Assembly (NCBI GenBank): GCA_036270655.1
Contig: DATBCD010000019.1
Span: 30,743-94,742, forward strand
Reading direction: 5' to 3'
DNA: 64,000 nucleotides
Source of the DNA: VBCK01 sp036270655
GTDB lineage: Bacteria > Pseudomonadota > Gammaproteobacteria > Burkholderiales > Burkholderiaceae_F
Shown here: piece by piece, positions 16,032-22,840 of the stretch
How the letters are laid out: each line of letters starts with the position of its first letter
How positions within the stretch are numbered: position 1 is the first letter of the stretch
Made by a program: the position numbers and the translations under genes
The notes under the pieces: model-generated
What the model was told of the DNA's origin: nothing
What the model saw: only the letters and a program-made list of their open reading frames with translations
Database searches by the model: none

Positions 16032-16565
16032 TTACTTGACAGCAGCGCTGTCGTCCAGCGTCAGATCGACCATCAAATCGTTCGCGAGCGCCTCGAGCGC
16101 ATGGCGCAGCTGCGCCGTGGCCAGGTGCGATGGAAGCCGCAGCTGCGCGGAAGCACGCACCAGGCTTTCCCCGGACATCGAGCCGCTGACCACATCGGTC
16201 ACCAGCTCGTCGATGCTGACGCCGCGGCTTGCCAGCGCATGCGAGATGTCGCGCACGATTCCGGGCCGATCCTGCCCCACCAGCTCCAGCCTGATGCGCC
16301 GCCCCGACGTATCGCCTGTTCCTTCGGAGGCGCGCGTGACGACGATGCGCAGCCCGCGCGCCTCCAGGTCGCGAAACGCGGCGACCAGCGATTCGGCGTT
16401 GGCCTCCGGAACGTGCAGATGAACGATGCCCGCGAACTGTCCGGCCAGGTTGGCCATGCGCGACTCGAGCCAGTTGCCTCCGAAGGCTGTCACCTGGTCC
16501 GAAATCAGGTTCACCAGGCCCGGGCGATCCGGCCCGACGATCGTCAATATCAGCGAGGTCTGCAT
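16032..16565 (-). CDS. GcvR-like double ACT-domain regulator
   Basis: 177 aa from the ATG at 16565 (GGGA upstream); an in-frame ATG at 16580 would add five residues. Two ACT domains are visible: residues about 3-75 (I-V-G-P-D-R-P-G-L-V) and about 88-165 (L-V-G-Q-D-R-P-G-I-V-R-D-I). The D-R-P-G-I/L-V turn is the ACT ligand-binding signature, and tandem ACT domains of this length match the glycine cleavage repressor GcvR group. GcvR acts by binding the activator GcvA rather than DNA. No gcv genes lie nearby, so the regulatory target is open. Single gene, followed by a terminator at 15861-15887. Confidence 0.85.
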   Translation of the reverse strand: MQTSLILTIVGPDRPGLVNLISDQVTAFGGNWLESRMANLAGQFAGIVHLHVPEANAESLVAAFRDLEARGLRIVVTRASEGTGDTSGRRIRLELVGQDRPGIVRDISHALASRGVSIDELVTDVVSGSMSGESLVRASAQLRLPSHLATAQLRHALEALANDLMVDLTLDDSAAVK

Positions 16566-16688
16566 CGAGCTTGTTCCCATTGACGCTGTGGGATCGTACT
16601 GACTTTGACCTTGATCAGTCCAGCGCGGCGCGCCGCGTGCAAAATGCAATCGTGCATCCGCCGCGTCGGACGCTGAACAAGCGAGCCG

Positions 16689-17207
16689 TCAGTTGCCGGG
16701 CCACGGGGGGCGGCCCGGCCCGAGCGATCCATTGGCCCGCGCCTGCAGGTAGTCGTACAGGTCCGCAATATGCGCCGTCACCGCCGGTTCCTTTTCCCAG
16801 GCGGGCATCTGCAGCTCACCGCGTTGGCGCTGCGCCAGATCGGCAATCAGTGCGTCGGGTGCGCTGCCCCCGCCGGCCCCCTCGCCAGACGGCAACACCC
16901 ATTGGTAGCGCCGCAGCACGGTGCCGATGAATTCTTCCTGGCTCATCGTCCTGACGCGCGCAAGCAGATCGGGACCCTTGTCGGTGCCGGTCGCGTCCGC
17001 GCCATGGCAGCGGGCGCAATTGGCTTGAAACACCCTCCACCCCAGGTACAACCGGTTTGATTCCACGATCGCCTGCACGATCGGGGCCACAATATCGTTG
17101 GGCCCCGCAATGGCCACCTGCCCGCCCGCGTTGGCGAACCACAGCAGCGCCGCGGCCAGCCAGGGCACAACCCGGACCGAATTAAATTCGAACGATCTGG
17201 TCATCAT
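16689..17207 (-). CDS. Exported class I cytochrome c
   Basis: 172 aa. An N-terminal signal peptide or anchor (residues about 13-35) precedes a single c-type heme site, C-A-R-C-H, near residue 63, followed by G-A-D-A-T-G-T-D-K-G-P-D-L, the usual loop after the heme. The sixth-ligand Met is probably in L-Q-M-P-A-W near residue 133. The gene would make a soluble periplasmic or membrane-tethered electron carrier. No oxidoreductase partner is adjacent: the neighbours are the GcvR-like gene and, divergently, a secreted Gly/His-rich protein. Heme assignment is firm, partner unknown. Confidence 0.9.
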   Translation of the reverse strand: MMTRSFEFNSVRVVPWLAAALLWFANAGGQVAIAGPNDIVAPIVQAIVESNRLYLGWRVFQANCARCHGADATGTDKGPDLLARVRTMSQEEFIGTVLRRYQWVLPSGEGAGGGSAPDALIADLAQRQRGELQMPAWEKEPAVTAHIADLYDYLQARANGSLGPGRPPWPGN

Positions 17208-17408
17208 CCGGTCCCCCCGGCGCGTTGTTTACTGCAGGCGATTGCGCGTTGCCGATTTCGATAGTGGTTCGCTGCGGCGCGGCGACGCGCGGGGCGCCGG
17301 ATACGGAAAGTTACCCTTAGTCTTGAACTCGAAGTAGTCTTTGTGGGCCTAAGTAGTACGCGTTGATGCGGCGTCGTTCGACGCGGCTCGCGCCGCAAGG
17401 AGTTCGAA

Positions 17409-17960
17409 GTGAAGATGCATTCGGCTGTGCTTGCAACAACGGTGGCGTCGTTGCTGCTTGCGGTTTGCCCTGTACCCGCCGCTGCGTTCAATGGCGGTGG
17501 TGGTCATTCCGGCGGCGGAGGTCATTCCGGCGGCGGAGGTCATTTCAGCGGCGGGGGGCACTCCGCAGGACGCACCAGTGGCTGGGCAGGCCATGGCGGC
17601 GGCGGCGCTTGGTCCGGGCATGGCGGCGCCGGCTGGGGCGGCCACGGTGGTTGGGGCGGAGGCTGGCACCACCACGACCACGACCACGACGGTTTCCGCG
17701 GCGGCTTCGGCTGGGGTTGGGGAGTCGGATGGGGCTGGGGACCGTATTGGGACCCGTGGTGGGGTTGGGACTACCCGTACTCGTCATACCCGTACTACGA
17801 GTCGTACCCGATGTATGCAGTGCCGGACGCAGGTGCGCTGCCTTCGGCGCCGCCGCCTCCGGCTTACTGGTACTACTGTCCCTCGGCGCGAGCGTACTAC
17901 CCGTATGTCCGGCAATGCCCGGAAGCGTGGGTACCGGTAGCTCCGAGCTCGGGCGGCTGA
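17409..17960 (+). CDS. Secreted Gly/His/Trp-rich protein with the two-Cys Tyr tail
   Basis: 183 aa from a GTG at 17409 (AAGGAG at 17397-17402, 6-nt spacing); the ATG at 17415 has poorer spacing. A signal peptide ends A-A-A near residue 27. Residues 30-60 repeat G-G-G-H-S, then G-H-G-G and His/Asp runs (H-H-H-D-H-D-H-D) and a Gly-Trp-rich stretch follow. The C-terminal 40 residues (Y-W-Y-Y-C, Y-Y-P-Y-V-R-Q-C-P-E-A-W-V-P-V) match the tail of the 115-aa protein at 10325. His and His-Asp runs might bind metal; that is inference. The N-terminal repeats are low complexity and prone to length change. Confidence 0.85.
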   Translation: MKMHSAVLATTVASLLLAVCPVPAAAFNGGGGHSGGGGHSGGGGHFSGGGHSAGRTSGWAGHGGGGAWSGHGGAGWGGHGGWGGGWHHHDHDHDGFRGGFGWGWGVGWGWGPYWDPWWGWDYPYSSYPYYESYPMYAVPDAGALPSAPPPPAYWYYCPSARAYYPYVRQCPEAWVPVAPSSGG

Positions 17961-18022
17961 TACTCTGACCCCCGCCTCGGGTCGCTCCCTGCCTCCTTAA
18001 TTGGCGGGGCTGGGTTGGGGCT

Positions 18023-18043
18023 GCGCCGCCGCGCAGGCGGCGC
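18023..18043. repeat. GC-rich inverted repeat between genes
   Basis: GCGCCGCC / GGCGGCGC, a perfect 8-bp stem with a 5-nt loop, 62 bp after the secreted-protein stop and about 85 bp before the DUF349 start. No T-run follows, so termination would need Rho or none occurs. The rest of 17961-18127 shows nothing else. Confidence 0.4.
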
Positions 18044-18127
18044 GGCTTCCGGCGGGAGTGGTTTTTCAACCATTTCCCGAAACATCAGTACGATCTGGCT
18101 TCCGCGTCCCGCGTTTGCCCGATTGCA

Positions 18128-20692
18128 ATGACCTGGTTCAACGATCTGCTGCGCAGCCCGCCTGCGGAATCGCCCGTGCACAGGGCCGGGCGACCCGCCG
18201 GATCCGGGTCCCTGCCGACCGTAGAGCCGGATACTGCCCGGGCGGCGTTGGCCACGGCCACCGACGTCGAACACCGGCGACGCCTGGCCGAGGAATTGGG
18301 CTGCGCGCTGGCCGCGTTGCGCAGGATGCCATCGCCCGACGATGGACCCGACGTCTGGGTCGCCGCCGTATGCCATCTGCCCGACAAGTCGCTGGCGTTG
18401 CACTGGCTGGAGACTCTGAGTGGTGACACCTGCCTGGGCGAGGTTGCGGTGCACGGTCGCTTCGCCGAGGTGCGCGTCGCCGCGGTGCAACGAATCTCGG
18501 ATCCCGACATTCTGGGGCTCGTCGCCCGCCTGAGCCGGGGCAAGGACAAAGGGGTGTTCCGGCACTGCTCCGACGTGCTGCGGCAGCGGCGCCACAGCGC
18601 CGATCGGGCGCAGCGGGCGGCGCAACTGGCCGTCGCGCTGCACGAGTTGCTGGAGCACGCCCCGCTGGCGGTGTCGTCCTTGCTCGATCTGCGAGGCGAG
18701 TTGCAGGCACTCGAAAGCGCCGGCGAACCGCTGACCGAATGCCGCGCGCTGCTGGATCAGGCCGACGAGCGTCTGAGGCAGGAATCGGAGGCGCGGCGCA
18801 ATCTGCAAACCTGTCGGGACGAAGCGGCCGAACTGGCGGCGCAGTGCGCCAACGGCGCGTGGCCAGAGGCGCAGTTGCTGGACCAATGGCGCCAACGGTA
18901 TTCGTCCCTCGATCTGGCACGCGCCAACCTTCCGGACTGGCTCAGCGGGAAGGCCGCCTGGCAGACCTTGGTCGGGGCGCTGCACCAGATTCAGACGCGC
19001 CTGTCGGAGTTGGAGGCGGACGCCTTGCGCATTCAGACTTGCGAGCAATTCCTGTCCGCGCTGGGCGCGCAGCCGATCGAGCCCGCCACAGCGGCGGCGT
19101 GGGAGGCGCTGCCAAAGCCCGATTACCCGGAAATGCGCGAAGGGCTTCAAACCCGCTGGCAGGCGCTGCAGGCGCCGCCGCAAACGCCCCCGCAACACGC
19201 GCCCGCGCGCAGCGCGGAACCGCCGGCGCCGCAGCCCAGGATCGATCTGAATGCGGTGCGCACCCTGCTGGAGCAGATGGAACAGGCGCTCGAGGGCGGA
19301 CACCTGGCCGACGCGGACGCGGCGGCCAAGAGAATCAAGGCCGCGCTCGGCAGCGCCGCACTGCGGGGCGAGCTGGCGTCGCGGTATCAGCACGCACAGA
19401 CCCGCCTGGTCGAACTGAGCGGGTGGGCCAAGTGGGGAGTCGCGCAGAAGCGCTCGCACCTGGTTGCGGCTGCCGAAGAGCTTTTGGCCGGCCAGCACGA
19501 TGTGGATTACCTGGCGCGCGCGGTGCCGGCGCTGCGCGAGGAGTGGAAGCAGCTGGGCAGTCAGCCCGTGCCGGCGCACGGCGAGTGGGAGCGTTTCGAT
19601 GCGGCGCTGGTAAAAGCCTACCGGCCGGTGGCCGCGTTGCGCGCCGAGGAAGCGGCCCGCCGCGCGCAGGCGCGCACGGAAAAGGAGGCGCTGTGCGCCC
19701 AATGGGAAGCCTTTGTCGCGGCAGTGGACTGGGAGCAGCCGGACTACGCCGCGATCGAAGCCCGGCGCACCCAGGCGTTGAATCTTTGGCGCACTGCAGC
19801 ACGGGCCGGGTTCCGCGACGAACGCCTGTTGCGCAAACGCTTTGACGCGCTGATTGCCGACATCGACCAGCGCGTGGCGGCTGCGCGTTCCTCGGAAGTG
19901 CAGCGCCGCGAGCAATTGATCGGCGCGGCCGAGGCGTTGCGTGAACTGCCGGACTTGCGCGGCGCGATGACCGAGGCCAAGGCCTTGCAGGAACGCTGGC
20001 GCAACGAGGCGGGCTCGCTGCGGCTGCCGCGGGGTGAAGAGCAGAGGTTGTGGCATCGCTTCCGCGCCGCTTGCGACGCGGTGTTCGCGCGCCGCGATTC
20101 GGAGCGCGCCGAACAGGCCGCGCAGCGCGAAAAGCGCGCGCAGGCTCGCGTGGCGTTGCTGGACGCTTTCGAAGTCACCGTCGCGGGCACCGACGCCGGT
20201 CAGATCAAGCGCGCGCTGGCGCAGTTTCGAACCGAGTGGGACGCGTCCAAGCCGGGCGCCGGCGCGCCGAGCGATGCTCTCGATCAGCGCGCGCGCGACT
20301 TGCAGCAAAAAACGCAGCAGCGCATCGACGCGCTGCAGCGCCAGGCGCATCGAACCCGGCTGGATGCTCTGGCCCAGCAGGCCGCGCCCGCCGAGGACCT
20401 GGACGAGGACGCGCTGGCGGCGGGCCGCGAAGCGCGCGAAGCGTTGCTGATCGACCTGGAGATCGCGCTCGATCTGCCGACACCCGAGCAGTCGGCCCCG
20501 GCACGCCGACGGCGCCAGCTGGAACGCCTGCAGGACCGGTTCCGTGGCGGCCGCGAGCAGCGACCGAAGGCCGAGGAGCTGCTGTCGCAGTGGTATGCCA
20601 CCCCGGCCAGCCCGGATGAGGCGATGAACCAGCGCGTGGCCGCGGTGGTGAGCAAACTGCTGGAACAGGGCCAGGCCGCCGCGCGGAAATGA
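18128..20692 (+). CDS. DUF349 domain-containing protein
   Basis: 854 aa, ATG at 18128. The protein is almost wholly helical, Ala/Arg/Glu/Leu-rich, with repeated W-x-x-L or W-x-x-F helical units (for example L-R-E-E-W-K-Q-L near 475, L-Q-E-R-W-R-N-E near 620, F-R-T-E-W-D near 700), which is the DUF349 pattern. Proteins of this size and composition are common in Burkholderiales and related to the YicC/YfhB-neighbour type of uncharacterised cytoplasmic proteins; no enzymatic motif is seen. A Pro-rich linker (P-P-Q-T-P-P-Q) sits near residue 355. The opposite strand is also open for 817 codons, a composition effect. Single gene with no clear operon partner. Family confident, role unknown. Confidence 0.88.
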   Translation: MTWFNDLLRSPPAESPVHRAGRPAGSGSLPTVEPDTARAALATATDVEHRRRLAEELGCALAALRRMPSPDDGPDVWVAAVCHLPDKSLALHWLETLSGDTCLGEVAVHGRFAEVRVAAVQRISDPDILGLVARLSRGKDKGVFRHCSDVLRQRRHSADRAQRAAQLAVALHELLEHAPLAVSSLLDLRGELQALESAGEPLTECRALLDQADERLRQESEARRNLQTCRDEAAELAAQCANGAWPEAQLLDQWRQRYSSLDLARANLPDWLSGKAAWQTLVGALHQIQTRLSELEADALRIQTCEQFLSALGAQPIEPATAAAWEALPKPDYPEMREGLQTRWQALQAPPQTPPQHAPARSAEPPAPQPRIDLNAVRTLLEQMEQALEGGHLADADAAAKRIKAALGSAALRGELASRYQHAQTRLVELSGWAKWGVAQKRSHLVAAAEELLAGQHDVDYLARAVPALREEWKQLGSQPVPAHGEWERFDAALVKAYRPVAALRAEEAARRAQARTEKEALCAQWEAFVAAVDWEQPDYAAIEARRTQALNLWRTAARAGFRDERLLRKRFDALIADIDQRVAAARSSEVQRREQLIGAAEALRELPDLRGAMTEAKALQERWRNEAGSLRLPRGEEQRLWHRFRAACDAVFARRDSERAEQAAQREKRAQARVALLDAFEVTVAGTDAGQIKRALAQFRTEWDASKPGAGAPSDALDQRARDLQQKTQQRIDALQRQAHRTRLDALAQQAAPAEDLDEDALAAGREAREALLIDLEIALDLPTPEQSAPARRRRQLERLQDRFRGGREQRPKAEELLSQWYATPASPDEAMNQRVAAVVSKLLEQGQAAARK

Positions 20693-20746
20693 CGGTGGCG
20701 GGCGAGCCAGTCCAAATCGACCCGCGCAACGGCTTTCAGAGACCTG

Positions 20747-21046
20747 TCAGACGCCAAGAAGGCGATTGAGCAGGATCAGCAGGCTTGCGTCCTTGGTTTC
20801 CTCGATCAGGACCGAATCGTAGAGCTCGCGCAGCCGATGCAGGCTGCCGCGCGCGCCACCGCTTGCCGGTGCGTGCCCGGCGAGCAGACCGCGCAGGACG
20901 TGGACCTCGCGCTGCAACGCGGCGGAAACCTTCGGGTCGCGCTGCGCGAACCGCTCGGCAAGATGGGCCACGGCCGCTTCGACCTCGCGCACGGCCTCCA
21001 GGTCAAGGTCCTTATCCGCCTGCGGCTGCTCCGGCGTGCTGGACAT
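20747..21046 (-). CDS. Small hypothetical helical protein
   Basis: 99 aa from the ATG at 21046; the open frame extends to 21157 but the added residues overlap the promoter region of the divergent gene. The product is cytoplasmic, acidic and helical (V-R-E-V-E-A-A-V-A-H-L-A-E-R-F-A, then L-Q-R-E-V-H-V-L-R-G-L-L). No signal peptide, no catalytic motif. The C-terminus (S-L-L-I-L-L-N-R-L-L-G-V) is hydrophobic. It lies convergent to the DUF349 gene, 54 bp from its stop. The coding pattern is convincing, but I recognise no family. Confidence 0.65.
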   Translation of the reverse strand: MSSTPEQPQADKDLDLEAVREVEAAVAHLAERFAQRDPKVSAALQREVHVLRGLLAGHAPASGGARGSLHRLRELYDSVLIEETKDASLLILLNRLLGV

Positions 21047-21141
21047 ACTCGGCTTTCCCGTCCCGTTGACCCGACAGCCAAGTGTACCCGCTGACAGGTA
21101 CCAGGCTATCCTCTCGCGCCGGGACGTTGGACGAGGCGAAT

Positions 21142-21543
21142 ATGAACAAGGCCGCACTTTCCCTGTTATCGATCTGCCTGCTGGGCGCGGCGCCGGGCTT
21201 GCTCAGCCCGACCGACGCGAAGGCCACAACCATATTGTCGGGCCCGGCCTTGAGGGAAACGGCCGACTCCTATCGGCGGTTCATGGCCGACGATTCCCGA
21301 CGTGTTCCGGAGGCCGACGTTTCCAAGGGTGCCATCTTCATAGGCTTTGTTCTCGGCGTGGCCAACACACTCAGCTCGGACAGCATCAGGTTCCTGTGCA
21401 TCCCCGCCGATGTCACCGACGAGAAGCTCCCGGCGATCGTTCTGAAGTACATCGATGAACACCCGGGCGAGTCGAACAGGTCCGGTGCCGAATTGGCCTC
21501 TGCTCCGCTTCTTGCGGCCTATCCGTGCACCCGCAAGCCGTGA
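21142..21543 (+). CDS. Rap1a/Tai-family immunity-like exported protein
   Basis: 133 aa from the ATG at 21142 (GAGG upstream, signal peptide right after it); the frame upstream to 21082 adds non-conserved residues. Signal peptide residues 1-27. The mature part fits the Rap1a/Tai fold seen in type VI secretion immunity proteins: G-F-V-L-G-V-A-N-T-L near residue 73, C-I-P near 93, then I-V-L-K-Y-I-D-E-H-P and a closing A-Y-P-C. Cys 94 and Cys 130 or so would form the usual disulfide. Known members neutralise Ssp-type peptidoglycan amidases in the periplasm. No amidase effector or type VI gene is next to it, so it may be an orphan immunity gene or a relative with another role. Confidence 0.75.
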   Translation: MNKAALSLLSICLLGAAPGLLSPTDAKATTILSGPALRETADSYRRFMADDSRRVPEADVSKGAIFIGFVLGVANTLSSDSIRFLCIPADVTDEKLPAIVLKYIDEHPGESNRSGAELASAPLLAAYPCTRKP

Positions 21544-21764
21544 CGCGCGCGAGCCCCGGGCGTTTTGAGCGGCGTGCCAGGCGGACCAGGCGCTTCGTTT
21601 CCCATCAATTTGCTCTTTAGTGCGTATCAGCCCATTACAGGCGTAGCGCGTCCTCGGGACAGCGCTACGTCACGCTGGCAGGTCGCCTGCTCCGCGTTTC
21701 GTCCGTAACGCCGCACGCCGGTGTTTGAATCACGTCGTTAACTTCGCGCTCTCAGCATGTGAAC

Positions 21765-21783
21765 ACCCGACTGCGGGTCTTTT
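21765..21783 (+). terminator. Possible weak hairpin terminator
   Basis: ACCCG-ACTG-CGGGT followed by CTTTT on the plus strand, only a 5-bp stem. It lies 222 bp after the Rap1a-like gene and just before the aldo/keto reductase gene. The remainder of 21544-21792 shows no gene. Confidence 0.35.
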
Positions 21784-21813
21784 CATCCGCGTGTGAGCGC
21801 GACCAGCGAAACC

Positions 21814-22821
21814 ATGGAAACGATTGATATTGGCACGTCCGGCATTGCCGCTTCGCGCATCGGACTGGACACCGGGCCGATCGGCCGCTGGGCCTGGGGT
21901 GGCAATACCGCCGACCTCGTGCGGTCGATGTCCACCATCCGTTCAGCCATCGAGCGTGGAATTACCCTCATTGATACGGCGCCGGTATACGGGTTCGGCC
22001 TGGCCGAAAGAATGGTCGGCACGGTACTTTCAGACGGCCTGCGTGCCCGCGCAATCATCGCGACCCAAACGGGGCTGGAATGGCGAGACGGCAAGGTACG
22101 CAGGAACTCCTCGCCTGCGCATGTCCGAAGAGAGGCCGAGCAGTCGCTGCGGCGCCTTCGGACCGACCATATCGATCTTTATATCGTGCGATGGTCGGAC
22201 CCGCTCACTCCAATCCACGAGACCGCGAAAACGCTCGCGCGCTTGCTGCAGGAAGGAAAGATTCGTGCGATCGGGGTATCAAATTACTCTCCGGCACAAA
22301 TGGATGAGTTCCGGCAGGCTGCGCCCATCCACGCGCTGCAAGCAGCGTACAACCTGTTTGAACACGAGGCTGAAGGCAGCGTCGTGTCATACGCAAAGCG
22401 ACACAACATTGCCGTTTTGTGCCACGACACGCTTAGTCGGGCCCTTTTGACAGGGCCGATCCCTGCGACGGCGCGGCTCCAGGGTAACGGCCTGCGACGC
22501 CACGACCCAACGTTTCACGAGGCGGGGCTGTCTGAAGTTGCTTCGGCCGCATCAGCGCTCGATCGACACGCGCGGGCGTGCTACGGCGTGCCGCTGATCG
22601 CACTGGCGGCTCGATGGGTGCTCGACCAGGAAAACACTGTTGCGCTATGGAGTGCGCAGCGCCCGGAGCAACTCGACCCTCTGAAGACAGCGATGGGGTG
22701 GAGGCTGGACGACATGATGAAGCGCCGAATCGAGACAATCGTCCGGCACACCGTCAAGGATCCCACCGGCCCGCGATTCATGCCTCCGCCTTCCCGAAGC
22801 GAGTTGGCGCTGGTCGAATGA
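21814..22821 (+). CDS. Aldo/keto reductase-fold protein with altered catalytic residues
   Basis: 335 aa from the ATG at 21814, where the family's usual start (M-E-T-I-D-I-G-T-S-G-I) falls; a GTG at 21793 is the alternative. AKR fold features are present: D-T-A-P-V-Y-G-F-G with the catalytic Asp and Tyr, D-H-I-D-L-Y, and G-V-S-N-Y-S-P. The Lys expected at the end of the next strand (usually A-T-K) is Gln in I-I-A-T-Q-T-G, and the His expected after D-L-Y (usually Q-x-H-W) is Arg in I-V-R-W-S-D. Two of the four catalytic residues therefore appear replaced, which predicts weak or no carbonyl reduction. It is 19 bp upstream of the trehalose-6-phosphate synthase gene and probably co-transcribed. 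Confidence 0.88.
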   Translation: METIDIGTSGIAASRIGLDTGPIGRWAWGGNTADLVRSMSTIRSAIERGITLIDTAPVYGFGLAERMVGTVLSDGLRARAIIATQTGLEWRDGKVRRNSSPAHVRREAEQSLRRLRTDHIDLYIVRWSDPLTPIHETAKTLARLLQEGKIRAIGVSNYSPAQMDEFRQAAPIHALQAAYNLFEHEAEGSVVSYAKRHNIAVLCHDTLSRALLTGPIPATARLQGNGLRRHDPTFHEAGLSEVASAASALDRHARACYGVPLIALAARWVLDQENTVALWSAQRPEQLDPLKTAMGWRLDDMMKRRIETIVRHTVKDPTGPRFMPPPSRSELALVE

Positions 22822-22840
22822 GGTTGACGAAGGACCGATC

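Noticed and set aside
17897..20350. 817-codon minus-strand open frame
   Set aside because: Antisense shadow of the DUF349 gene; Gln/Arg/Leu composition mirrors the sense codons and no domain is seen.
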